A DNA stretch of 44,297 nt from Ophiosphaerella korrae (GCA_028456385.1 JALNQF010000343.1:1-44297), one strand, 5' to 3'. Shown: positions 1 through 10,980, numbered from the stretch's first letter. Notes: generated from the letters alone by a model not told the origin. Numbers and translations: made by a program.

Positions 1-170
1 TTAGTAATTTAATCCTTTAACTATAGAACGCTAGTACAAGATAGTTGCAAAACATCTTCTACTATTATTAGTTATTATAAGATTACTACACGAGCTTTTA
101 TTATTAACTCTTAATCTACTAACCCTTTTAAGATAGGCTAACTATAGTCAATAATAGGTAGCCTATTATA
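1..170 (+). repeat. Ty3/Gypsy LTR, 3' part, cut by the window edge
   Basis: The sequence matches the second half of the plus-oriented LTR at 30822-31283, from the shared TTAGTAATTTAATCC stretch to the end. It finishes with the family's terminal pattern CCTATTATA (CA mutated to TA). The retrotransposon leader seen after other LTRs of this family does not follow, so this is either a 3' LTR or a solo LTR. The start lies outside the window. Confidence 0.75.
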
Positions 171-641
171 AGGAAGACGTATAAGAGAGTACTAAGTAAA
201 CTTACTAATATACTCTTTTAGCTATAAGATTTACTAGCTACTAAGTAACTACTTTACTTACTAAGTAGTTACCTAGTATATATAGCTTCGATACCTCTCT
301 TTTAGTTACTTCTCTATCTACTATTTACTTTCTTTTTAATTAACTAGTTACTATACCTCCTAGAGCTATCTTACGTAAAATTTACTTTATAGTACTTTTT
401 AATAAAATCTAAAACTACTTTAATAATCTTATACTTATCTTATAAGTATTTAGCTTACTAATAAGTTAGTAAACTAAAGGAGTATATTAGATAAGACGTA
501 TATAATCTAGTAATTTTAGCTATTACCTTTATAAAAAACTTACCTATAGCTATTACCTTTATAGAAATACTTACTTATAGCTATTACCTTTATAGAAATA
601 CTTACTTATAGCTATTACTTTTATAAAAATTTAATCTAAAG
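171..641. other. AT-rich stretch with relics of a TTAGTAAG-type repeat
   Basis: No gene is visible. Positions about 200-400 share blocks, in the same order, with 41480-41630 and the window end, including CTACTATTTACT and ATCTTACGTAAA. They look like a diverged copy of the same repeat. A 31-bp tandem array lies at the right. Composition is fully RIP-like, with almost no CA or TG. Confidence 0.5.
517..632. repeat. 31-bp tandem repeat, about four copies
   Basis: Units start with TAGCTATTACCTTTATA at 517, 547, 578 and 609, giving periods of 30, 31 and 31 bases. The last copy is partial. Differences between units are mostly single-base. It lies just left of the Copia LTR fragment. Confidence 0.85.
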
Positions 642-828
642 TATAATTTAATATATAATTAGATACTTAATTAGATACGTAATATTATATATATAGAAGT
701 GTAATAGGTTCTATATATACCTAGAATTTACTAATTAGCTTGCTTAAGCTAGTATAGTAATCTAATTAGCTTAGTGTACGAGCGTAATAATTACTAACTT
801 ACTAAGTCTACTATAGCTAAAAGATTAT
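642..828 (+). repeat. Ty1/Copia LTR, 5' part (split by element 1)
   Basis: This matches the outer part of the Copia LTR seen complete at 29743-30215 and, reversed, at 14309-14778. It runs to the shared CTACTATAGCTAAAAGATTAT, where element 1 inserted. The LTR resumes at 7854 after the ATTAT target duplication. The two parts together give about 465 bp, close to the other copies. The left edge is uncertain by some bases and there is extra sequence near 700-760. Confidence 0.7.
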
Positions 829-1253
829 TGTTACTAGCTACCTGTTGTTAACTATAGGCGCCTATAGGTATTAGTAGATTAGGAGTTAATAGTAAAAGCT
901 TAGGTTATAATCTATAATAACTTATTAATAATATAAGATGTTTTACAACTATCTTGTATTAGCGTTCTATAGTTAAAGGATTAAATTACTAATACTATCC
1001 TAATAATATATATCCTACTAACTATATACTTGTCGTAATCTATAATCTATAGTTGCTAAGATTAGTAGATTGTAGATTATCTTAATCTATAATCTATTAA
1101 TACTAAGAGTATATAAATTATAGATTAACCTAGGTATCTTAATTATATATAGCTTCCTAATTAAGGTTGTTACTCTACTTGTCCTATACTTTGTTAGCGT
1201 CTAGATTAGGACTAATTAGTTCTATCTTAATTCCTTCTATTACACCTATAATA
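829..1253 (-). repeat. 3' LTR of element 1
   Basis: Same length as the LTR at 7424-7848 and alignable throughout, but nearly all CA/TG are converted to TA. For example, 1146-1165 reads TATATAGCTTCCTAATTAAG where the partner at 7741-7760 reads TGTGTAGCTTCCCAATTGAG. The left end keeps the canonical TG. Confidence 0.92.
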
Positions 1254-1267
1254 CTATCTCCTCTTCT
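1254..1267 (-). other. Polypurine tract of element 1
   Basis: On the minus strand this reads AGAAGAGGAGATAG directly before the 3' LTR. That is the expected place and composition for the plus-strand primer of reverse transcription. The same tract recurs before the 3' LTR of the other chromovirus copies. Confidence 0.85.
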
Positions 1268-1927
1268 AGGTAAGTCTTAGTTCCTCTACCCTAGAGCTAG
1301 AGTTATTAGTCTAGTTTCTTTATTAATGTAGAGTTCTTTATCCTCTCTTATACCTATTTTATCTATACATTGTCGCTACCTTCTTACTAATTATATATTA
1401 CGTAATAGTATTAAAATATTTCTTTATTCTTGTTGTACTTCTCCTAAATTAAACCTTAAGTCTCTTCCTTATATTATTTCTATAAATAATAGTAGGGCTT
1501 ATAAAGTGTATATTTGTGTAAATATACGTAGCTCTTATAATATATCTAGTGTTTCTCTTTCTAAGTGTAAGTTTATTATACTTATTCTTACGTCTAGGCT
1601 TAATAATAATAAGGAAAGCTATTAACTAAACTTAAGAGAAATTACTATCTTAAATTATAGAGGCTAAAGCTAAGTATAAGCGTATCTAGGAGCTTGCGCA
1701 GAGTAAGCTAGTAGAGAATTAAGCTTATCTCTCTTGTCTTTATAAGATAAAGGCCTTAAATAATAAGAAATTAGCTAAGTAGTTAGTAGCTCTAAAAGCT
1801 AAGCTAAACTTAGATAAGGTATTTAATATTACTATAGTAGGTCTTACGCTAGACGTCCCTATTGTCTCTCTATCTATTATTAGTAATATTAGTTCTCTTA
1901 GTTTACTACTAGGCGTTCTAGAGGGTT

Positions 1928-4900
1928 TTAATTTTAGAACTCCTCTAATTTCTTAAAGTAATTAAGATTGTCTTCTAGTTCCTATATTTTCTCCTATAGT
2001 TATCCTTTTTTGTCTATACCTATCTACTCTACTAGGTAGTAGTTTCTTCTATTATAGAACTAGTACTATAAGATTTTCTTAACTTCTTATTCTTCCTATT
2101 CTTTATATATATCTACTTTATATACTAGTAGTTCTATGTTTTATAGTGCTTGTTCTAGTAGAGCTACGTAGAATATTAGGTATATCTTTATCTTGTTTAG
2201 TAGCTTTAGTCTAAACATAACTAGTATAACTTCTTTCTTAATTTTGTATAGTCTTATCTTAACGTAGTCTAATTTTAAACTTAGGCGCTTACTCTTAATA
2301 TTCTTTTGTACTAACTATACTTTTTCTCTTTTTCTAAATTAAGGTCTTTCTTTATACTTCTTATTATAGTACTTAGCTATTTATTATGTAAGAATTCTGC
2401 GTCCTATCTTAGTTAATTATATATATTTTTAAGTTTATTAGCAAAGTTTTCTCTTCTTAGAGACTAAGATATCTAGTCTCTTAATATCTAGTATATATTA
2501 GGTTTAAATCTATAGTTTATAAAGAAAGGTAATACTCCTATTACTATATTCTTTACGCTGTTGTATACTAACTATGCTATAAGTAGTAACTATACCTAAT
2601 TATTCTAATTATAGTTAAGGTAGTATCTTAAATACTATTCTACTATCTAATTTATTCTTTCTAATTATCTATCTATTTATAGTTAATATAGTGTAGATAT
2701 TACGTAATATATTCCTAATTGCGCTGTTATTATTCTTTATAGTTTTAATATAAATCGTACATCTCTATCTATAATAATTTTGTCTAGTAGTCTATATTAA
2801 TAGATTATAGTTCCTAGAACCTAGTATATAGTAACTTCTATCCTACTCTTTTCTTTATATAGTCTAAAGTATATATACTTTATAAGTTTATCTACTATTA
2901 TTAGGATTCTATTATATTTAACTCCTAATATTAGGTCTCTAGATTTTAGTAGCTTCGTAATAAAATCTATTGTAATAACTCTCTATAGTTATTCTAGTAC
3001 TTCTACTAGCTATAGTATTCTATATAGTGCGTGTCTATTATATTTATTTTTATAGTATTCTATATAATCTTATAGTACTTCTATTACTAGTTATCTTACT
3101 TTTAGAATATAATAGTCTTGTAGTAGTCTATCTAATATTTTCTTAATTCCTTAGTAACTATATACTAGTAGTTTATAGAATTGTCGTATAAATTCTCTTT
3201 AAATCTTACTTAGAATATATATCCTTCTATAGGCTTATATAAATCCTTTATAGATTTCTAGTTTTTCTATTTCTTTAGATACTTTTTACGTTGTTTTTTA
3301 AATCTATTTATCTAGCTTACTACTTGTTCTTTTAAGTGTTATAGCTATTTTAAGTATATTTAGGACTAAGTATCCTTCTTTATTCTTAACTAGAACTATA
3401 CTAGTAGTATTTACTTCTTCTTATAAGTCTAGTCTTCTACTAAGGGCGTCTATAAACTAATTATCTTTCTTTTTTATATATATAATTTCTATATTAAAAG
3501 TTAATAGGAATTCTTACTATCTTATATAGCGTTATAATAACTCTTTATTTATTATAAATCTTATAAGATTCTTGTAGTCTATATAAACCTTTATCTAATA
3601 TTTTACTCTTTATAGGTATACTCTCTACTATTTAAATACCTTGTAGATTACTAGTATCTCTTTATTGTAAATTAAGTAATTAAGTTCTACTATTTTTATC
3701 TTTTTAGAGAAGTATTTAACTAAGTATTCTTTCTTAGTCTCTAGGTCTTCTTGTATTAGTACTATTCTGTAGACTAAATTAGATACATCTATTTTTACTA
3801 TCGCTAGTAGGTCTAGGTTATATATTCTAATAACTAGGTTTTCTATAAACTTCTTCTTAATCTTTTTAAATACTTTGTCGTATTCTTTTATCTATTTAAA
3901 TAGCGTATCTTTCTTTATAAGTCTTGTTATTAGTTTTATATCTTTAGACTATCTTACTATTAACTTCTTATAAAAGTTAGCTAGTCTATAAAACTATTAT
4001 ACCTCTTTTAGGTTTCTTAGTTGTAGCTATTTGTTAATTAATCTAATCTTTTCTAGGTTAATCTTAATTTTTCCTAGTTTAATAATAAATCCTAGGAAGT
4101 CTATTTCCTTTATATAGAACTTGTATTTTCTTATCTTAAGAAATAATTTATTTTTTACTAGTTTCTCTAGTACCTTGTATATATATTACGCGTGTTCTTC
4201 CTCTATTTCTAAGAATATAAAGATATCGTCTAGGTACGCGAATATAAATACGTCTAAGTACTCTCTTAGTACTATATTAATTCTTTCTTAGAATACTACT
4301 AGTGCGTTTATTAAGCTAAATAGTATAAGTAAGTATTTATATAGTCTATACTATATTCTAAATACTATTTTCTACTTATCGCCTTTTTTAATTCTAATCT
4401 AATAGTAGGCGTTTTAGATATCTAGTTTAGTAAAGATCTTTACTCTTTATAGTCTATCTTATATCTTATCTATTTGTAGTAGTAGGTATTAGTTTTTATT
4501 TATAATTGCGTTAGTTTTCCTAAAATCTACGTAAGGTCTTTTATTACTTATTCTCTTTTTATCTATAAATATAAGTCTATATACTACTAAAGATTTAGAT
4601 TCTTATATCTATTCCTTTTTTATTGCGTTTTAGATAAACGTTTATTTAATCTTAGATTCTTCTTCTATTTTTTAGTAGACTAGGCTCTATTCTAAGTTTT
4701 TACCTTCTTCTAGTTCTATTGCTAAGTCTTATAGTTAATATTCTAGAAGGTAATCTTCTAGCTCTATAAGCTATTTTTCCTATTTTTTATATTCTTTAGG
4801 GAATTCTCCTTTGTAAGTACTTATATTAGCCTTTAGTATATCTATATTATAGTAATTAATTTTTCCTATTCTCTAATTAATATATAGGTTAGTTATCTAT

Positions 4901-6150
4901 AACTATAGTATACCTAATATAATATTTTGTTTATTATTAATTATTATTATATCTATAACTATGTTCTTAATTTCTAGTCTTTCTAACCTTAATATTAAAA
5001 GTACTGTCTTAAATTGTATAGGTTCCTAGAATAGTTTTCCTTTAATTATACTTAATTATTAAGAGTATTTCTTTGTTATATACTTTATTCCTTGTATCTC
5101 TACAAACTTCTTTAATATAAAGTTCCTTATAGCTCTACTATTAATTATTAATTATACTTTCCTTCTTTAGTATATACTTATTTTTATAATGTGTAGGCCT
5201 CCTATACTTTCTAGCCTTTCTTACTTTAGTAATTTTATAAATTATTTATTCTTCTAAGGCTATAGGCTTACTTTAAATTTATATTCTTTGTATTTTAGAC
5301 ACTTGTTATATATATATTTATACTATAGTCCTCTTTAGACGTATTTCTTAGATAGTTTTAGGCTAGGTCTTACTACTACGTATCTATCTTCTAGGATTAT
5401 TTCTTATCCTTAGATATCTTCTACTATAATTACTCTTGTATAGTTATAGCCTCTTCTTCTTATAGGCTATACGTTGTTATTTATTTTAGGGTTCTCGTAT
5501 ATAATACAATTCTTATCTAGGTATAATATCTATAATACTTTAAAGTGTACTAGGTATTCTAGATTTATTATCTTGTTATCCCCTTCCTAGTATTTATCTC
5601 TACTAGGTGTATTTATTATTAGGATATAGTACACTACTAGTACTCTTAGTATATAGGCTTTGTTAATATATTACGTCTTTTTTACAAGGTATTACTATTC
5701 TCTAGGTATAAGTATTCTTCTTACTACAACTATATATTACTTTATCTATTCCTAAAATAGTATAAACTTTATTTCTTTAGGATTACGTTCTTTCTAGTCT
5801 TTGTACGCTTCTTCTATACTTATAACTATTAAGTATATCTAAATAAATTTCTAGTCTTTATTTTGTTCTTCTATATCTATTGTTGTATAGCTATTATAGC
5901 TATATATTATTAGCTAGGTATACTCTATACTTCTTATACTAACCTATCTCTTACTTCCTTATAGTCCTTTAGAGGTAGTCGTAGTAGTCTCTTTATCTAG
6001 TACTAGTCCTTCGGCCTAGATTAATAGTACTAGGGGCTCTTTTCCTTCTAAGTCTTCTATTAGTAAGTCTATTACTTAGGCTATTTCTTCTAGCTAAGCT
6101 TTTATTCTTTCTTTTATTATAGCTACTCTTTGTCTCTATTATAAGAAGTA
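1928..6150 (-). pseudogene. Degenerate Pol of element 1 (protease, RT, RNase H, integrase, chromodomain)
   Basis: Reading from high to low coordinate: the protease active-site triplet is at 5142-5134 and now reads NSR. The expected DSG becomes NSR by two TG-to-TA changes. The reverse transcriptase catalytic YLDD at 4236-4225 is intact. Integrase occupies roughly 3270-2500, and a C-terminal chromodomain lies at about 2120-1935. Numerous in-frame TAG/TAA codons sit where Gln and Trp are expected. The chromodomain places the element in the chromovirus branch of Ty3/Gypsy. The left boundary is a TAA aligned with the end of the element 3 copy; the gag/pol limit is approximate. Confidence 0.85.
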
Positions 6151-7362
6151 TCTTACTCCCTATTTACTAGAAAGATATATATAGTAGTTGTTGTTATAAT
6201 AAAAAGTCTAGTAGAGTATTACGTATTATACTTCTTTACTCCTAGCTACCTTCTCTTAAGGTTTAGCTTATACTTATAGTACTTCCTTCTTCTTTTTAGT
6301 CGTCTTTAACTAGGTTTCCTTCTTTAGGTCTTTACTCTTATAGTCTTTTATAAAGTATCTTAGTTTCCTGTATTTATAATATACTGTATCCTTTTTCTTT
6401 TTTAATTAGTAGTCTTTCGCGTAGTAGCCTAGTTTGCTATAGTTAAAGCACGTAAAGTTTTTATTCTTCTTTTTCTTTCTATCTTTATTAGCGTTAAGGA
6501 CTATAGGGTCTCCCTTATTATAATTCTAGGTATAACCTCTATATTTGTTCTTCTTCTATTCTTAAAGATTATCGTTAATTTATATTACCTATTACTTTAG
6601 GGCTTCTAGTATCCTTGGTTTTTCTATATATATTATCTCGTACTAGATCTTAGAATTTAGGCCTTATTTAAATCGTAATATTAAAGCTAACTTATTCTAT
6701 TCTATATTTTATAATAGTTATTTAAACTATAATACGTACTTTAGAACACTCTAACTTTGTGTAAGCTTTTCTAGCTATTCTTCTACTTATTAGGTAACGT
6801 CCGTGTCCCTAAATACTACTCTTATTCGTTTAGTAAAGTATTTATAACTTCTAAAAATAGCTCTAGTTTTATCCTTCTAGGTTATTAGAGAATATATTGT
6901 ATAATCTATCTAGTAAGGTTTGTACTATCTTATTGCGTTTTCTTCGAGGTATAATCTAATATATATTACCTTTTTCTCTTCTATATCAAAGTATAGTACT
7001 TATACATCTATTTAGAGTTATACTAATACAATAAAAGGTCTTAGTTTTTCCCTTATTCTATTAAACTTCTTAAGTACAAGTATCTTTAGTAGTTTCTTTG
7101 TTGCACTCATCTCTAGTCTTTAAGTAATTAGTTCTATCTAGTTCTATCCTTAGATAATAGCCTTAATTTATACTTTATTTTGCTTTGCATAGTCTTAAAG
7201 CTCCTTATTCTATATTTCTAGGGCATTAATTACTATTTTTATATCTTCTTTATCGTTAATTAGTTAGTTAAGACAACCTTTAATTATTTCCTATACAGTA
7301 CTATCTATTTTAGGACTACTCCTAGGGGCTTTACCTAATTATTTAGTTAAACTTTCTACTAT
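6150..7362 (-). pseudogene. Degenerate Gag of element 1
   Basis: The frame opens at an ATA codon (mutated ATG) followed by GTAGAAAGTTT, the same start context as in all other copies here. A Lys/Glu-rich, probably helical N-terminal section is followed by the Ty3/Gypsy capsid region. A zinc knuckle lies at 6450-6409 with one Cys kept and the other Cys/His codons changed to Tyr. An ATG survives about 80 codons in (ATGAGTGCA near 7110). The N-terminal part retains more CA/TG than the rest of the element. The right edge is firm; the left edge is approximate. Confidence 0.8.
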
Positions 7363-7423
7363 CGTGTTAGCTAAACCGTGCACTACTTACGCTTCGCTTC
7401 TCGCAATAACTAAATTAGCAAAG

Positions 7424-7848
7424 TATTACTAGCCGCCTATCGTCGACTATAGGCGCCTATAAGTATTAGTAGATTAGGAGTTAATAGTAAAAGCTTAGGT
7501 TATAATCTACAATAACTTATTAATAATATAAGATGTTTTGCAACTATCTTGTATTAGCGTTCCGTAGTTAAAGGATTGAATTACTAATACTATCCTAATA
7601 ATATACATCCTACTAACTATATACTCGTCGTAATCTATAATCTATAGTTGCTAAGATTAGTAGATTGTAGATTGTCCTAATCTATAATCTATTAATACCA
7701 AGAGTACATAGATTATAGATTAACCTAGGTGTCCTAATTATGTGTAGCTTCCCAATTGAGGTCGTTACCCCGCTCGTCCTATGCTTCGTCAGCGTCTAGA
7801 TCGGGACTAATTAGTTCTATCTCAATTCCTTCTATTATACCTATAACA
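7424..7848 (-). repeat. 5' LTR of element 1, weakly RIPed
   Basis: In minus orientation it begins TGTTATAGGT and ends AGTAATA (terminal CA mutated), followed by CTTTGCTAATTTAG. That follow-on sequence recurs after the LTRs of the sister copies and is the likely primer-binding/leader region. It keeps GC-richer sequence such as CCCCGCTCGTCC that is lost in the 3' LTR. Confidence 0.93.
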
Positions 7849-7853
7849 ATTAT

Positions 7854-8131
7854 AGCCTTAGCCTTTATAAATAACAGTATTAAATAAAGGATCTTATAGA
7901 TAAAGAGATAGACTACGTTAATATAAGTAATATAATAAAGAAACTAGTACCTAAATAAAAAGAATATTAAGGATCTAGCTTACTACTATCTTAAGAGACC
8001 TAGCTAAAACTACTATAGCGCGAATATATAGATAGAGCGCAAGGCTAGAGATAGAATAATATAGAGATTAATTAATTAACTCTATTTTTACTCTAGTTTA
8101 TATCTATTAATTTGTAACTATAAATCTAATA
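7854..8131 (+). repeat. Ty1/Copia LTR, 3' part
   Basis: This continues the LTR interrupted at 828 and matches the solo Copia LTR at about 29845-30215, including GGAGATAGACTACGTTA-like and AAGGATCTAGCT blocks. It ends at ATAAATCTAATA, the family's 3' terminus. What follows (TAGTTTTAAGATAAAGG) may be a mutated primer-binding site, which would make this a 5' LTR of a plus-strand Copia element. Confidence 0.75.
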
Positions 8132-8820
8132 GTAGTTTTAAGATAAAGGTATATTTTATTTTTTAGTACTTATATTAAATTTATAAAGATTAAAAAGTAA
8201 GATTAGTAAATAACTTTAGATAATAAGATATAAACTAGATTATTATATAGTACCTACTATTTAAGAAGAACCTCGAAGTACTTATTATCTTACTTAACTT
8301 TAAGACGTACAAGTTGTATATAGAAGATCTTATTATTATACTTAGAGAAAAATAAGGTATAGCTTAGTAGGCGCTTTACTTAACTCTAGGTTAAAGTATT
8401 CTTAATTTAGTATTTAATAAGGTAATTACTATATATAGTATAAAAGTTTAGAGTAGTATACTAGCTTAGAATCTTAAAAGCCTAGTAAATTATAAAATAT
8501 ATAAAAGCTAATATTATATTTATTAGTTTTGTATTTAGTATATACTATTCCTATATACTTAGTTTATATACTTTTATGTATTTATATTATCTTCTAATTT
8601 TGTATTATTTATATAATTATAGTAAAAAGAGGAAATATTATATAGTAGAGAGTAGTATAGCTAGGGTGTAGGCTTTACTCTCGCCTTACGCTACTCTACC
8701 TACTACATACTAATAGCTTATCTTCGTCTACTTCTTCTTACTAAACAATAGTATCTCTATATAGCTTTTACTCTCTTTGTATCCGCGTATTCGTAGTTTG
8801 TATTTTCTTAATTTATTATC
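8132..8820. other. AT-rich gap between Copia LTR and gene island
   Basis: No intact gene. The first 350 bases could be the start of a Copia internal region because they follow an LTR end, but I could not match a gag motif. From about 8640 the sequence regains some C and G (CTCGCCTTACGC, TCCGCGTATTCG). It looks like transition from RIPed repeat to unique sequence. Confidence 0.5.
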
Positions 8821-8990
8821 TTAGAACATGCCCTAGATAATGTCAAAGTTAGAAGAAGTATGTGTGTGTGTGTTGTGGGGGGAGGCACGGGCTCTATTAC
8901 AAGTTAGTCATCTGCGATGAACGCAACGATACGATTTATATACGTATCTAAATTATACTACCTACTACGTGTACGCAAAGAAAGCAGTTA
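8821..8990 (-). other. 3' flank of the dioxygenase gene
   Basis: Unique, un-RIPed sequence after the stop codon. On the minus strand it holds a good fungal branch site (GACTAAC) followed by TTGTAATAG, an acceptor-like pair. No obvious polyadenylation signal is visible. A possible extra 3' intron is discussed in the findings. Confidence 0.5.
8861..8886. repeat. (TG)n microsatellite and G-run at the RIP boundary
   Basis: Six TG units are followed by TTGTGGGGGGAGG. An uninterrupted TG run is the most RIP-sensitive sequence possible on this strand. Its survival shows that RIP stopped to the left of this point. Confidence 0.9.
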
Positions 8991-10413
8991 TTACTTGCTC
9001 TCAACATGCCTCAATCCCGCTTCTGTGATCCCCATCATAACTTCAGACTCGAACAGAAAAGCAAGGAACGGTTCCGTTGCAATCTTCTTTGGCTTAAACT
9101 CTTTCGTCCTCTCTTCCTCATGCTCCTTTTTAGTAGAGCCGTGTGGCGTCATTGGCCCAGTCATCATTCCGCCAAATGGCTTGAATACAAGGTCACCACT
9201 TGGATCTGCCTCCTTCATAATCATACCAACAAATTCGCTCATGGTGTTCAGATGGAATGGTGGCAGCCAGTAGGTGTCTTCCATTACCTGCCAACGTGGA
9301 GGGAAGACGGCAAAGTCGATCAAGGCAGTTCCTGGCTCTCGATATGAGGGGGCGGTAAGAACCGTGAAGATGCATGGATCGGGGTGATCGTAAAGGAGGC
9401 TCCCAATAACGTTGAAGCGTCCCAGATCGTACTTGTACGGATAATATGTACCATGCCATGCTGCAACATCGAACGGCGTTTGGCCCTGGGTACAGGAGAG
9501 TAGCTTGCCGTTGAACTTATTAATCACGGTCCAGTCGGCAGCCTCGCAGGTTGCCACACCGTCGCTAACTGTGCCATCGAAAACAGCCGTCGGGACTTGA
9601 AAATCGCGTGGATTCGCAAGTGCGGATGTACCCAACGGACCAAGTTCAGGCAGCTGATAGTGGCCATGGAACAGTTCACAAATATAACCACGTGCAGGTC
9701 CAGCTACAAGATTGACTCGATATTTGATCCCCCGAGGGATCACCGCAATTTCACATGGTCTGTGCAAGGTAAGCATCATGAATTATGTCAGGAATAGGGC
9801 TTGGAGAAGCATTCATATATACCTTAGCAGAATGTTGCCCAATTCAGTATGAATATCCAACACTCCTGATTGTGGCACAATAAGATAGTCGCCATCAGAT
9901 GAGAAAAAGGCGGAATTCGGAGGCATGTCTTCTGTAGCGGCATATACAGAGTACGCTAAACCAGTTTTGGTAGTAATCTCTCCTGACTGACAGAGCACCT
10001 TCTGAGAAGTGACCCAGTCATAGCCAGGCTCCATCCCGAAATCCTTCCATGTGAGGTAATTTGGGTCATAGGTTCGAGGCCCCTCCTTCTCAGCTGCAGA
10101 GGTGAGTTGACTCGGATATGGAACGTACTTTCCACGGTTTAGTGAGGCTGACACGCGGTACAACCAAGTCTGGCTGCTAGCAACCCGGGGACTCGCAAAA
10201 GCGCTGCCTGATATACACTCGGTGAGCAGCTTATATGGTCCGACTTGGGGACTGTTCTGTGCAATCGGGTTTGCACCAGGAAGGGCTTCAGATCTGTTTT
10301 CCAGCCATTTAGTTTTGGCTAGTAGGACATTTTTAATGTACTTACTGATGGTAGGCCCGCAGTCCATCCAAGTACTTGTACTTCTCCCCCGTAGCGAAAG
10401 CTGTGATGGGCAT
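8991..10413 (-). CDS. hmgA: Homogentisate 1,2-dioxygenase-like enzyme (3 exons, 435 aa)
   Basis: Exons 10413-10346, 10293-9823 and 9759-8991 join in frame and end at TAA. Family role: a cytosolic non-haem Fe(II) dioxygenase opening the homogentisate ring to 4-maleylacetoacetate in phenylalanine/tyrosine breakdown. The N-terminal half carries SEALPGA, QNSPQ and SDGDYLIVPQ; the C-terminal half carries LANPRDF and AWHG. The iron ligands His349, Glu355 (six residues apart, as in the human enzyme) and His386 (in MTPHG) are present. So is His305 in DHPDP, matching the human catalytic His292. The start has A at -3 and a family-like N-terminus. Oddities: the usual GFGN after the first Tyr-Leu is GLRA, and the tail stops about 15 residues after FLFES, roughly 30 shorter than usual. 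It stands alone, without isomerase or fumarylacetoacetase genes. It may be a divergent paralogue with another aromatic substrate. Confidence 0.93.
9760..9822 (-). other. Intron 2 of the dioxygenase gene (63 nt)
   Basis: It begins GTATAT and ends TTGCACAG, with a branch-point-like CTGAC about 30 nt before the acceptor. It splits an Arg codon (AG|A). Retention would give a stop two codons later, so splicing is needed to join the two halves of the enzyme. Confidence 0.92.
10294..10345 (-). other. Intron 1 of the dioxygenase gene (52 nt)
   Basis: It begins GTAAGT and ends AACAG, and interrupts a Gln codon (CA|A). With it removed, the protein aligns without gaps to the family N-terminus. If it is retained the frame stays open, but an unrelated peptide replaces the conserved one. 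Confidence 0.9.
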
Positions 10414-10980
10414 GATGTTGGTATTTTCTTGCTGTGAGAAAATCAGTATACGCTGCTCATCCTGTCACTCCAGCCTCGAGGAATGATCCACAGACGCACT
10501 CTTAGAGAAAACTTAGTGAATGGTAGATGGATTGTGAGCTCTCAAACACGAGGAACATACAATCTTTTACATAGACGGAGTTTGTTCTAGATCTTATGCT
10601 TATACAAGAGTATATGTATACTTCGGTCTGGACTTAAAAGCTATCACCGCCATCTCTAGTTCAGTTCGGGCTTCGCTCTTAGCTTCGGCCGACCGGCGGA
10701 GCGCGAATAGCGCGAATAACATTCAAGTAAAGCATATTCCTAGTCAAGGTGTTAGGCCTCTAACTTTTAATTGGTATCTTGGCCTACAATTGCTTGGCGA
10801 CACTAAGCAAGCTGGGCGGGCGTGTTGTTGAGTATACATCTCAAGTTAGGAGGACACGGGGTGCAGCCTTGCGAGAGCGCTAATGCGTCCACGTCAGCTG
10901 TTTGTCAAGATTAGCTAGCGTTGCCGGGATAGGTATAGCTTATAATTTGTTACGATAACTTACAGCGTTATCTAAGCACG
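10414..10980 (-). promoter_or_regulatory. Upstream region of the dioxygenase gene
   Basis: Unique sequence of normal composition, rich in CA and TG, so it has escaped RIP. On the minus strand a TATA-like TATAAGCATAAG lies about 190 bases before the start codon. CTGAT then TTTTCTCACAG just before the ATG could be a branch site and acceptor of a 5' leader intron. A tandem GCGCGAATA pair lies at 10701-10718. No transcription factor can be named from this alone. Confidence 0.5.

Larger units (their letters stand above)
829..7848 (-). mobile_element. Ty3/Gypsy chromovirus, element 1, full length, RIP-inactivated
   Basis: A 7,020-bp LTR retrotransposon in minus orientation. Two 425-bp LTRs lie at 829-1253 and 7424-7848, and the 5-bp duplication ATTAT flanks it exactly at 824-828 and 7849-7853. 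Outside, the two halves of a Copia LTR join up. A polypurine tract abuts the left (3') LTR. Reading the minus strand with TAG/TAA taken as mutated Gln or Trp codons gives gag with a zinc knuckle, protease, reverse transcriptase, integrase and a chromodomain in the usual Ty3/Gypsy order. Stops in every domain make it non-autonomous. Its 5' LTR and gag start are less mutated than the rest. Confidence 0.93.

Noticed and set aside
8917..9347. Plus-strand open frames of 118 and 113 codons
   Set aside because: Both overlap exon 3 of the dioxygenase in antisense and show no independent protein signal. Likewise those at 9597-9797 and 10222-10437.
9193..9459. 88-codon minus-strand frame inside exon 3
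   Set aside because: A shifted frame of the same exon; the conserved catalytic residues are in the other frame.
8991..9779. Exon 3 as a separate 262-aa gene starting at its first Met
   Set aside because: That Met lies in the intron. Splicing at the CACAG acceptor restores the conserved family sequence across the junction.
9813..10367. 184-aa gene with a start at 10367
   Set aside because: Its first 24 codons lie in exon 1 read in the wrong frame and in intron 1. The ATG at 10413 plus splicing gives the expected N-terminus.
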